From Euryarchaeota archaeon UBA550 (GTDB lineage Archaea; Thermoplasmatota; Poseidoniia; Poseidoniales; Poseidoniaceae): 15,308 nucleotides of DNA. How positions within the stretch are numbered: the first letter of the stretch is position 1; each line of letters begins with the position of its first letter. A model generated the notes under the pieces. That model saw only the letters and a program-made list of their open reading frames with translations, was not told the origin of the DNA and ran no database searches. The translations under genes were made by a program, and so were the position numbers. Location: the NCBI GenBank assembly GCA_002506705.1, contig DAYA01000024.1:1-15308 (forward strand). The letters run 5' to 3'. Below, piece after piece: positions 9,601 to 15,051 of this stretch.

Positions 9601-10459
9601 TGGTTACAACACCACAGACACCGGAGACGGAATCGTTGACGATTGTCCTGACAAGTACGGGGAAAGCTACGGAGACAGATACGGCTGTGCAGATCTTGAT
9701 GGTGACGGCTGGTCTAACTTGAATGACTTCGCACCGCTTGATGAAAGCCAGTGGGTCGATGAGGACGAGGATGGATTTGGAGACAACAGTTCAGGTTACC
9801 TCGGCGACCAATGCCCAGGTGTAGCAGGTGTTGAAAACGGAGAGGGTGGCGACGGCTGTCCTCCTCCATTTGTAGACACTGATGGCGACGGAGTACAGGA
9901 TTCCGATGACGACTGTGATGCGACTCCAACCGGAGTTACAGTAGATGAAAACGGCTGTGAGGTTGATACTGACGGCGATGGAGTTGTAGACTCGGTCGAT
10001 GAATGTCCAGACACTGAAGGTGGAATCAACGTTGTCGACGATGCTGGCTGTGTAATTGATGACAACAACGGTGGTACTGACAACAATGGTGGTACTGACA
10101 ACAATGGTGGTACTGACAACAACGGCGGCTCCGGAACAGGAGACCCCGGAGAGAAGTCTAGTGATTCGAGTGAAAGTGGAACCGATGTTGCGATGATTGG
10201 AGGAATTGGATTCGGAGTTGTAATCATTATTCTTCTGTCACTTCTAATCATAAGAAAGGGACGTGGCGGAGACAACTTAGCCGGAGACGCATTTGCAAGC
10301 GCAGCATTCGACCAACAAATAGGTGGAATGATGGGTGCAGATGCTGGAATCTCTCCTGAACAGTTGCAGTACGAGCAGCAGTTACTTGCAGCAGGATACA
10401 CTCCTGAACAAGCAAGAGCATATGCTGACCAGTATTTCAGACCACACATGGTTCAATGA
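6677..10459 (+). CDS. Large secreted, membrane-anchored surface protein (PPC, CARDB and thrombospondin type 3-like repeats)
   Basis: The 1260-residue protein starts at ATG 6677, preceded by GAGGG and opening with a clear signal peptide (MRTRT, then a hydrophobic stretch ending PIVA, cleavage near residue 22). The frame stays open upstream to TTG 6644, but those codons would sit before the signal sequence. Domains: four PPC-like beta modules (about 65-195, 324-455, 583-715, 721-840), three CARDB-like modules (about 199-315, 458-575, 844-955), acidic DxDGDG calcium-binding repeats of thrombospondin type 3 style (about 965-1128), a D-N-N-G-G-T linker, one membrane helix (about 1170-1193) with Arg/Lys after it, and a tail of about 65 residues ending in a Tyr/Gln-rich helix. 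No protease or other catalytic domain is visible, so I infer an adhesive or structural surface protein with its C-terminus inside the cell. Each PPC module opens with a Cys pair, probably disulfide-bonded outside. Confidence 0.92.
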   Translation: MRTRTFLLASLMILMSATPIVAANYDKEIDQSKELSEIPIFDFIPKSIDDVGPRVDLGTSGRAPCPAVQTDGGTAGDTGNSSTTAKSLGTDPTNGPSGVNGCVDSADSEDLYAITTTAGKEVDVELVVPTGADFDLYIVDSSKSAYAYDWSEYNDPLEQVSTAGTSLEGNATTFYVWVNMYSGDGTYTLRVWTNNSTPKPDMTISMVEGPLKAKAGDTVTVNYTVENLANNSSATTGAFDVFFILSTDTTYDQFDTILDDVSVEADLAAGATRNTSMNVVIPANITNDSYHWIVWADGYGNITESDELNNNMASPDKMVIGDDCTDLLGGVQNDAGLGSDAANDQANATNMGSNVTGTYTGCMDGVDGDDVYAFDVPAGYFLEVMLDAEDQNSDFDLYLHYSNGSQVDRGLASSYPETATAKLTDYEGVGGTYYVNVTHYSGVSNYTLDVWTNQSIPAPDYTIDTVTSAGSGQLGDSFDVTAVLENQGTIDGVSNVELTAILSVNFGIDWYDHEIGSTTTSGIPMDTNTSVTIPATIPADLIEGGYYLYVVADQDDLVLERDEDNNEASRNGQFTVGNAETACATQNDAGLGGDADNDTANPMDLGMYADAEYRGCIDSSDTQDFYKITLSSGQNLNISLVDPPAGAVGISLVDANGADIDTDAGFFADSDVSTMGTAYEGVAGDYLIMINRSTSWLESGGAGTYRLIIGNPEGYTAPFTCTGYSDAGIGTDAGSDLSNPIILGTNPTQGGQGCLGGQDASDSYQFNLEDYNNVHVMFSADQDTPFTASLYDEESNMVAGWNGTEWMSMDDLMYEGQDGTFTLVIDSAGGEGYYNISINTLPPAEADLAVSNLTCGAEMISNEELFYSFEIHNMRGPAVGEFQWTLELLNENGDVVEQLDSATYSTYATYGQLVLERASSTFINASTPSGTYSCIVMVNMDQAINEMEIINNDMMGEEFAVQNEEELWANDVDRDGYNTTDTGDGIVDDCPDKYGESYGDRYGCADLDGDGWSNLNDFAPLDESQWVDEDEDGFGDNSSGYLGDQCPGVAGVENGEGGDGCPPPFVDTDGDGVQDSDDDCDATPTGVTVDENGCEVDTDGDGVVDSVDECPDTEGGINVVDDAGCVIDDNNGGTDNNGGTDNNGGTDNNGGSGTGDPGEKSSDSSESGTDVAMIGGIGFGVVIIILLSLLIIRKGRGGDNLAGDAFASAAFDQQIGGMMGADAGISPEQLQYEQQLLAAGYTPEQARAYADQYFRPHMVQ
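10061..10132 (+). repeat. Four tandem 18-bp units encoding a D-N-N-G-G-T linker
   Basis: Units begin at 10061, 10079, 10097 and 10115. The first three differ only at a C/T third-codon position; the fourth has drifted (GGCTCC at its end). In the surface protein they form a flexible, hydrophilic spacer between the calcium-binding repeats and the membrane helix. Near-identity at DNA level suggests recent expansion and possible length variation between strains. Confidence 0.9.
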
Positions 10460-10505
10460 TACTTTCACAGTAAGGGTCATCAACGGGCTTCGCCTAGACC
10501 TCAAC

Positions 10506-10988
10506 ATGACAGACGTCATTATGCAAACAAGTGCCGGAGATATCCGAATTAGGCTATTTACCGCTGAAGCTCCAGATACAACCGCTAACTTCCTTCGTTT
10601 AGTAGACGATGGTCACTACAACGGATTGCACTTTCACAGAGTCATTGAGCAATTTATGATTCAAGGAGGATGCCCACATTCAAGAGACCCAATGAGCCGA
10701 ATGGCAGGAACTGGCGGCCCTGGATGGAAGATTCCTTGCGAGTCAAGCGCCCTATCCATGAAGCATGATCGCCCTGGAATTCTATCTATGGCAAATGCTG
10801 GACCAAATACAGGTGGCTCGCAATTTTTCCTCACAACAGTCGCTACTCCGTGGCTAAATGGAAATCACGCAGTTTTCGGAGAAGTCGTAGATGGAATGAA
10901 TGTGGTCAAGGCAATCGAAGGATGCAGAAAACTGCCCGGTGATAGGCCTGCAGAGCCACAACAAATCATCTCGGTTACACGCGCTTAA
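10506..10988 (+). CDS. Cyclophilin-type peptidyl-prolyl cis-trans isomerase
   Basis: A 160-residue single-domain cyclophilin that interconverts cis and trans peptide bonds before proline during protein folding (EC 5.2.1.8). It lacks a signal peptide, so it is cytosolic. Seen: FHRVIEQFMIQGG with the catalytic Arg (residue 45), the hallmark ILSMANAGPNTGGSQFF, and TPWLNGNHAVFGEV carrying the Trp and His of the binding pocket. The length matches minimal prokaryotic cyclophilins. The frame is open further upstream (to 10335), but that part overlaps the surface-protein gene and has no family resemblance. ATG 10506 places the usual first strand (QTSAGDIRIRLF) near the N-terminus. No Shine-Dalgarno sequence is seen; the 46-bp gap could hold its own start site. 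The asparaginase start lies only 9 bp after its stop, implying co-transcription. Confidence 0.95.
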   Translation: MTDVIMQTSAGDIRIRLFTAEAPDTTANFLRLVDDGHYNGLHFHRVIEQFMIQGGCPHSRDPMSRMAGTGGPGWKIPCESSALSMKHDRPGILSMANAGPNTGGSQFFLTTVATPWLNGNHAVFGEVVDGMNVVKAIEGCRKLPGDRPAEPQQIISVTRA

Positions 10989-10994
10989 GGTGAT
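10989..10994 (+). promoter_or_regulatory. Ribosome binding site deciding the asparaginase start
   Basis: GGTGAT, complementary to the archaeal 16S rRNA 3' tail, directly follows the cyclophilin stop and lies 3 bp before ATG 10998. It favours that ATG over the in-frame TTG at 10995. Confidence 0.65.
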
Positions 10995-10997
10995 TTG

Positions 10998-11942
10998 ATG
11001 GTCGGCCTCGCCATTCATGGTGGTGCTGGCGGAGATGGGCCGTGGAAAGGCCCTACTGATTTAGACCCACAAAGGATAGCATGTATGCACAACGTGCTGG
11101 CTACGGTAGGTTCGATGTTGGAAAGCGGAATAGACGCACTAGAGGCTGTTACAATCGCTGTTGAAATGATGGAAAATGAACCGTTATTTAATGCAGGAAT
11201 TGGTTCTGTAATTGCAGCGGATGGCTCAGTAACAATGGATGCAAGCATAATGCGAGGCAGTGACGGTGCTGCTGGATCTGTTGTCAACGTTACAAAAATC
11301 CGGCATCCTATTCGTGCTGCGAAGATAGTCCTAGACAATAATTGGCCAGTAATGCTGAATGGTGCTGCAGCCAATGATTTCGCAATCAAAAACGGTATTG
11401 AAGAAGTTAAACAAGAATGGCTCATCACAGATTTACGCAAGGCACAATGGGAAAAATGGAAGGATGCTAATTCCAGACCGGGTTCTACCGACGAAGACGA
11501 TTCCGCTATGCTAGACCACGATGAAGGAATGGGTACCGTAGGCGCCGTTGCTATCGATAAAAATGGAATCTTAGCCGCTGCGACCAGCACCGGTGGTATG
11601 ACAGGGAAGCCCGATGGTAGGATTGGGGATACGCCGATTATTGGAGCAGGGACTTGGGCTGATCAAAAGGTTGCAGTATCCTGCACAGGAGTTGGTGAAG
11701 CCTTCATCAGAACCTGTGCTGCACATGAGGTTGCAACAAGACTACGTCTTGGTGAATCGCTAGAAACTGCATGCAAAAATATGCTTGATATGGTTGCTCC
11801 ATTGGGTGGGCGTGGTGGAGTAATCGCAATAGATTCTGATGGGAATATCGAAATTCCATTCCAGACTATGTTGATGTATCGTGGATATTGGAAAGACGGG
11901 GAAATTATGACTGGAATTGGACCGGATTTATCCTCGCATTGA
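10998..11942 (+). CDS. Isoaspartyl peptidase / type 2 L-asparaginase (Ntn hydrolase)
   Basis: A 314-residue member of the asparaginase 2 family, which hydrolyses isoaspartyl dipeptides and L-asparagine after cutting itself into alpha and beta subunits. Seen: the N-terminal AIHGGAGG, the NAGIGSV and GSVTMDASIM motifs of the alpha part, and the autocleavage site GMGTVGAVA with nucleophile Thr180. ATSTGGMTGKPDGRIGDTPIIGAG follows in pieces (TSTGG, then GRIGDTP), carrying the Arg and Asp that hold the substrate. The length matches bacterial and plant homologues of about 310-320. There is no signal peptide, so it is cytosolic. The start is set by the strong Shine-Dalgarno sequence at 10989-10994. 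It sits in an apparent operon behind the cyclophilin, a pairing compatible with protein repair and peptide turnover. The last 15 bp overlap the end of the convergent sulfotransferase gene. Confidence 0.95.
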   Translation: MVGLAIHGGAGGDGPWKGPTDLDPQRIACMHNVLATVGSMLESGIDALEAVTIAVEMMENEPLFNAGIGSVIAADGSVTMDASIMRGSDGAAGSVVNVTKIRHPIRAAKIVLDNNWPVMLNGAAANDFAIKNGIEEVKQEWLITDLRKAQWEKWKDANSRPGSTDEDDSAMLDHDEGMGTVGAVAIDKNGILAAATSTGGMTGKPDGRIGDTPIIGAGTWADQKVAVSCTGVGEAFIRTCAAHEVATRLRLGESLETACKNMLDMVAPLGGRGGVIAIDSDGNIEIPFQTMLMYRGYWKDGEIMTGIGPDLSSH

Positions 11943-12644
11943 ATCATATAGTTCCAAATCTAGTTTGTTCAAATCGTTGATTTTCAACTCTTCAGGCGGA
12001 AGATACTTTTTCTTTTTTAGATAATTGAAAAGCCTAAACCAACGCAATTTTGCGAGCAAAACCATAGCACGCTTCTTATCACCAAAAGTTGGATGGGTTG
12101 TATCGCTTTCTTTATGCCAACCAAATTCATTCAAAGTATCCATTCCGTCCTCTGCCACGATTACATGGTCAAATAATCCAAGATTGGATTTGGCCAACTC
12201 TAGGTCTAATTCTCCTCTAGCGAAAATCTTCGTATAGTATTCTGGAGATGAATGCAGGTGACCTTCTTTCAGATATTCTGCATATGATTTGGCATTTGTC
12301 AACACAAGGTAATGGTCGTAATTGTAATTCGAAATAAAGCGCTTGATTGGTTGTCTCATACAGGTTAACAAGGTCACTCGCTCATCATTAGCTAGTGTTT
12401 GAAAATCTGGTCCGCCCCATTCGCAGGCAACGAATGTGACTCCTTTTTCCTCACACTCATCAATGAAGGAAGTTAGTTGCTCAGAAGACATCTCCCATAG
12501 TGGAACTAATTGTCCGTCAACTCGAGGGTTGCCATTCGAATGTTCTGGCCAAAATGTCTCTCCATTTGCCATCGCTCGACGAATGACATAGGTCCCTGCT
12601 GCCTTATGCAGATGTTGGAACCACACCAAGCGATAGTCGGTCAT
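11928..12644 (-). CDS. Sulfotransferase-like protein (PAPS-dependent family)
   Basis: The 238-residue product has the two signature loops of sulfotransferases. HLHKAAGTY at residues 11-19 corresponds to the HIPKTAGTS-type 5'-phosphosulfate loop, with Lys14 as the candidate phosphate-binding residue. MRQPIKRFISNY at residues 96-107 corresponds to the RxPxxRxxSxY 3'-phosphate loop, with Arg97 and Ser105. This layout is typical of carbohydrate sulfotransferases (sulfotransferase family 2-like), which move sulfate from PAPS to sugars. No signal peptide or membrane segment is seen. The basic, Lys-rich stretch near residues 200-220 is notable. Acceptor and product are unknown; surface glycan is my inference. 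ATG at 12644 is the only good start; no clear Shine-Dalgarno sequence precedes it. The gene is divergent from fumC and overlaps the asparaginase gene at its 3' end. Confidence 0.8.
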   Translation of the reverse strand: MTDYRLVWFQHLHKAAGTYVIRRAMANGETFWPEHSNGNPRVDGQLVPLWEMSSEQLTSFIDECEEKGVTFVACEWGGPDFQTLANDERVTLLTCMRQPIKRFISNYNYDHYLVLTNAKSYAEYLKEGHLHSSPEYYTKIFARGELDLELAKSNLGLFDHVIVAEDGMDTLNEFGWHKESDTTHPTFGDKKRAMVLLAKLRWFRLFNYLKKKKYLPPEELKINDLNKLDLELYDSMRG

Positions 12645-12722
12645 TATTCGCCGCTCGAGATTCTCACCTTTGACCGTTACTAGAGGGAAAGGGACATGGA
12701 CGGTCGGCTATGCCGGAGGTAC
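12645..12722. promoter_or_regulatory. Short divergent region with a strong fumC ribosome binding site
   Basis: The region separates the sulfotransferase and fumC starts. GGAGGT at 12715-12720 lies two bases before ATG 12723 and decides the fumC start. An in-frame ATG at 12696 exists, but using it would add nine residues that homologues lack. I see no convincing TATA box for either gene here. Confidence 0.6.
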
Positions 12723-14114
12723 ATGGGAGAAGTACGAATAGAAGCGGATACAATGGGAGAGTTGGAAGTCCCTGCCGATATGTACTACGGTTGTCAAACC
12801 GCAAGGTCACTGATCAACTTCGACATTGGTGATGATTTAATGCCGAGGGGCGTCATCCGCGCATTTGGAATTCTAAAACAAGCTGCAGCAAAGGTAAATT
12901 CTGATTTAGGACAATTGGATGGAAAGGTTGCAAAACTGATTATCTCAGCTGCTGAAGAAGTGATTAACGGCGAACTTGATGACCACTTTCCACTAAGGGT
13001 GTGGCAGACTGGTTCTGGCACTCAGTCCAACATGAATACAAACGAGGTAATCGCTAATCGTGCAATTGAAATGGCTGGTGGAGTCTTAGGTTCTAAATCC
13101 CCTGTTCACCCAAATGACCACGTTAACAGAGCCCAATCCTCGAACGATACCTTCCCCACCGCTATGCACATCTCTAGTGCTGAAGCGATAACAAACGACT
13201 TGATTCCTAGTTTGAGAGACCTGAGAGATTCATTAGCAACGAAATCAGAAGAATGGTCTGATATTGTGAAAATTGGAAGGACTCACCTAATGGATGCCGT
13301 GCCTCTTACTTTAGGACAAGAGGTAAGTGGTTGGGTTGCACAGTTGGATGCTGATTTGAGAAGAATTGAATTTGCTCTAGAAGACCTGCACGAGTTGGCA
13401 CTCGGTGGGACCGCTGTTGGAACTGGATTGAATACGCACCCCGAGTTTGCAAAAAGGGTTGCTGCAGCAATTGCTTTGAAGACAAATATGCCGTTTGTGA
13501 CAGCGCCCAACAAATTTTCTCAGTTGGCAGCACATGATGCAATCGTTGCTGCAAGTGGAACACTGAACACATTGGCTGCAAGTTTGATGAAAATTGCAAA
13601 TGACGTTAGATGGTTAGGTTCAGGTCCAAGATGTGGACTAGGTGAATTATCGCTTCCTGCGAACGAGCCTGGTTCCTCAATTATGCCTGGTAAAGTAAAC
13701 CCAACACAATCAGAAGCCATGACAATGGTTTGTTGTCAAGTCATGGGCAACCATACTGCGATAACGATCGGTGGTAGCCAGGGTAATTTCGAATTGAATG
13801 TATTCAAACCAATGATGATTCACAATTTGCTTCACAGTGTCAGAATATTATCCGATTCGATGCGCGCATTCAGAGAAAAATGCGTTGAGGGCATAGAGCC
13901 CAACAAAAACATGATTCAAAATCACTTAGAGAACTCTTTGATGTTGGTTACTGCACTGAACAACCACATCGGATACGATAAGGCAGCAAAGATCGCAAAA
14001 AAGGCGCACGAAGAAGGTACGACTCTGAGAGAGTCGGCGCTTGAGCTAGGCTATCTGACCAATGAAGAGTTTGACCAATGGGTCAGACCAGAGGATATGA
14101 CCGGTCAAAATTAA
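12723..14114 (+). CDS. fumC: Fumarate hydratase, class II
   Basis: It interconverts fumarate and L-malate in the TCA cycle (EC 4.2.1.2) without an iron-sulfur cluster, as a homotetramer. The 463 residues match the family (E. coli FumC 467). Seen in order: TGSGTQSNMNTNE near residue 96, HPNDHVNRAQSSNDTFPTA, GRTHLMDA with His188, GGTAVGTGLNTHP, and the superfamily signature GSSIMPGKVNP with catalytic Ser318, Lys324 and Asn326. With ATG 12723 as residue 1, these numbers equal those of E. coli FumC, which independently supports this start. The signature and overall layout favour fumarase over aspartase, which belongs to the same superfamily, but sequence alone cannot fully exclude the latter. The gene stands alone; the convergent RNA locus begins just downstream and no obvious T-rich terminator follows on its own strand. 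Confidence 0.95.
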   Translation: MGEVRIEADTMGELEVPADMYYGCQTARSLINFDIGDDLMPRGVIRAFGILKQAAAKVNSDLGQLDGKVAKLIISAAEEVINGELDDHFPLRVWQTGSGTQSNMNTNEVIANRAIEMAGGVLGSKSPVHPNDHVNRAQSSNDTFPTAMHISSAEAITNDLIPSLRDLRDSLATKSEEWSDIVKIGRTHLMDAVPLTLGQEVSGWVAQLDADLRRIEFALEDLHELALGGTAVGTGLNTHPEFAKRVAAAIALKTNMPFVTAPNKFSQLAAHDAIVAASGTLNTLAASLMKIANDVRWLGSGPRCGLGELSLPANEPGSSIMPGKVNPTQSEAMTMVCCQVMGNHTAITIGGSQGNFELNVFKPMMIHNLLHSVRILSDSMRAFREKCVEGIEPNKNMIQNHLENSLMLVTALNNHIGYDKAAKIAKKAHEEGTTLRESALELGYLTNEEFDQWVRPEDMTGQN

Positions 14115-14122
14115 ACACCAGT

Positions 14123-14146
14123 AAAAACGGGTTGTAAGATAGAAAA
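14123..14146 (-). terminator. T-tracts at the 3' end of the RNA locus
   Basis: Read on the minus strand, TTTT (14146-14143) and TTTTT (14127-14123) follow the last strong hairpin. T-rich tracts are the usual archaeal termination signal. They fall right behind the fumC stop, so the RNA would end before running antisense into fumC. Confidence 0.45.
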
Positions 14147-14212
14147 TGACCCTTAACAGTCATAAGCGGAACGCACTGGCATCCGTTTACCTGTGAGAGC
14201 AGGATGGGAGAA

Positions 14213-14258
14213 CTGGCAAGGGGGTTTCATCCGGGTGGGATATCCGCCCCCTTGCCAG
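14213..14258 (-). other. 12-bp perfect stem in the 3' domain of the RNA
   Basis: Plus-strand arms CTGGCAAGGGGG (14213-14224) and CCCCCTTGCCAG (14247-14258) are exact complements around a 22-base loop. The loop holds a smaller ATCC/GGAT stem and the palindrome GGATATCC. This is the longest uninterrupted stem in the region. Confidence 0.85.
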
Positions 14259-14288
14259 CCTCCGCTGGTGGCTGCCGAGTCGTCGTCA

Positions 14289-14317
14289 CCACAATCCATT
14301 CCGAAGAATGAGCGTGG
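14289..14317 (-). other. UUCG-capped hairpin with an internal loop
   Basis: CATTC and GAATG (14297-14301, 14306-14310) close a C(UUCG)G loop on the minus strand. CCAC and GTGG (14289-14292, 14314-14317) extend the helix across a small internal loop. Confidence 0.75.
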
Positions 14318-14441
14318 ATCGTTGATTTCTTGTTTCCAAGATACCTTCTTCCCGGCGGCCGAGTTTCTGGTCACATCCCACCGAAGTGTTTTGTTTCCAG
14401 GGTGGTGTCAATTTCCGTTTCCCGAAGGTCGCGAATTTTTT

Positions 14442-14495
14442 CACCGGTTGCTGAAATGTCATTTTCACCGAAGTGTCCATTTCCTTTCAGCGGTG
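14442..14495 (-). other. Long bulged stem enclosing a UUCG hairpin
   Basis: GCTGAAA (14450-14456) pairs with TTTCAGC (14485-14491), and CACC (14442-14445) with GGTG (14492-14495), leaving a 4-base bulge. Inside lies a CAC/GTG hairpin with a UUCG loop on the minus strand (14466-14475). Confidence 0.75.
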
Positions 14496-14533
14496 TCACT
14501 CGTTTCCTTAGCAAGCTAAGTTTCGGTTGTGAC
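14495..14533 (-). other. CUUG-capped hairpin inside a closing stem
   Basis: CTTAG/CTAAG (14507-14511, 14516-14520) closes a G(CUUG)C loop on the minus strand, a known stable tetraloop. GTCAC/GTGAC (14495-14499, 14529-14533) closes the arm across a purine-rich internal loop that contains one of the GGAAAC motifs. Confidence 0.7.
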
Positions 14534-14549
14534 TTGTGGAGGTCCGTTT

Positions 14550-14573
14550 CCATCCACTCCGAAGAGTGGATGG
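14550..14573 (-). other. Perfect 10-bp hairpin with UUCG loop
   Basis: Minus-strand arms CCATCCACTC and GAGTGGATGG are exact complements around C(UUCG)G. GGAAAC motifs lie on both sides. This is the cleanest single piece of evidence for a folded minus-strand transcript. Confidence 0.9.
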
Positions 14574-14657
14574 CGCGGTTTCCGTCCGTGATGTCCGTTT
14601 CCAATTCTTTTCCCCGAAGGTCCAATCCCTGGTTCGGTTTCATCTAAGCCGTTTGTT

Positions 14658-14687
14658 GTAACAGAGGTTGTCCCGAAGAACTGTTAC
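14658..14687 (-). other. Bulged stem with UUCG loop
   Basis: GTAACAG (14658-14664) and CTGTTAC (14681-14687) are exact complements. Within them, minus-strand GTTC/GGAC, with one G-U pair, closes a UUCG loop. The two stems share one base pair partner at 14681. Confidence 0.7.
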
Positions 14688-14806
14688 TGCTACTCCTCCC
14701 GGCGGTGCACAGTCGTTGGTACTACTGCAACTAGGTTGCAGCCCTCCCTGTTCCACACTTCCAAGTGGTTGTGTGGCAGATCTTTGCCGAAGCTCCGATT
14801 CTTCCT

Positions 14807-14861
14807 GTGAGTGGGGGAACTTTCGATCTCCGAAGATTTCGAATCTTCCCTTCCACTTCAC
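14807..14861 (-). other. Long compound arm in the 5' half of the RNA
   Basis: GTGAGTGG (14807-14814) pairs with CCAC-T-TCAC (14853-14861, one bulged base), continued by GGGAA/TTCCC (14815-14819, 14846-14850). A CTTCGG-containing hairpin caps the arm. It totals 13 pairs before the apical part. Confidence 0.75.
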
Positions 14862-15051
14862 GCCCCCTATCTCTAAGGTTTGTGACCAACACTTTGCTCG
14901 GTTTGAGCAGGCCGGTTGGCAAGGGTCCCAGAGGGTATCCGAGGACGCCCTCCACCACTCCTTGTGGAGCGGCACTTTCCCCCTGGGGGGCGGTGGCAAA
15001 TAAAGTTTACGCTTTTTCCAACCATTTTCCAGCGGAAATGGGGGGCTGAAT

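Larger units (their letters stand above)
14130..15030 (-). ncRNA. Large structured non-coding RNA, family not recognised
   Basis: This stretch has no protein gene I can defend, but on the minus strand it reads as a chain of hairpins capped by stable tetraloops. CTTCGG occurs nine times between 14301 and 14835 (plus-strand CCGAAG at 14301, 14381, 14422, 14468, 14559, 14614, 14673, 14787, 14830). GGAAAC occurs seven times between 14332 and 14602. One G(CUUG)C loop is present. I see no CTTCGG on the opposite strand, where the loops would be unstable, so the minus strand is the transcript. At least ten stems of 5-12 bp are perfect or nearly so (14213-14258, 14297-14310, 14328-14341, 14442-14495, 14507-14520, 14550-14573, 14658-14687, 14725-14741, 14753-14776, 14807-14861, 14886-14919). 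The stretch is visibly richer in G+C than the neighbouring genes. Boundaries are estimated from a TATA-like element and the T-tracts, so either end may be off by tens of bases. It might also be two adjacent RNAs (about 14625-15030 and 14130-14625). Confidence 0.7.

Noticed and set aside
9796..10449. 217-codon antisense frame in the surface-protein gene
   Set aside because: It is generated by the Asp/Gly-rich repeats of the sense frame and is itself low-complexity.
10335..10505. N-terminal extension of the cyclophilin
   Set aside because: It overlaps the surface-protein gene in another frame and has no cyclophilin similarity; ATG 10506 gives the normal domain length.
12696..12722. Upstream ATG start for fumC
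   Set aside because: GGAGGT at 12715-12720 and exact agreement with E. coli FumC residue numbering both favour ATG 12723.
14332..14602. CRISPR-like array from the repeated GTTTCC/GGAAAC motif
   Set aside because: The motif is only 6-10 bases, spacing is irregular and no longer repeat surrounds it.
14830..14850. tRNA T-arm (TTCGAAT within a short stem on the plus strand)
   Set aside because: The loop is out of register with its stem, and no acceptor, D or anticodon arm surrounds it.
14193..15003. Several open frames of 60-119 codons on both strands downstream of fumC
   Set aside because: They overlap one another in many frames, have unnatural composition (runs of Ser, Phe, Pro or Arg), lack start signals, and coincide with the hairpins. 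They are by-products of a G+C-richer structured RNA region.
14130..15030. rRNA, SRP RNA or group II intron
   Set aside because: I find none of the universal rRNA segments, no SRP helix 8 motif (GGUCC-GGAAGG type), no GUGYG intron start and no domain V hairpin.
15022..15041. Inverted repeat CCATTTTCC/GGAAATGG as terminator of the partial minus-strand gene
   Set aside because: T-tracts nearer that gene's stop explain termination better. The repeat has a one-base bulge, a 3-base loop and no T-run right after it; it more likely lies at the start of the RNA locus.
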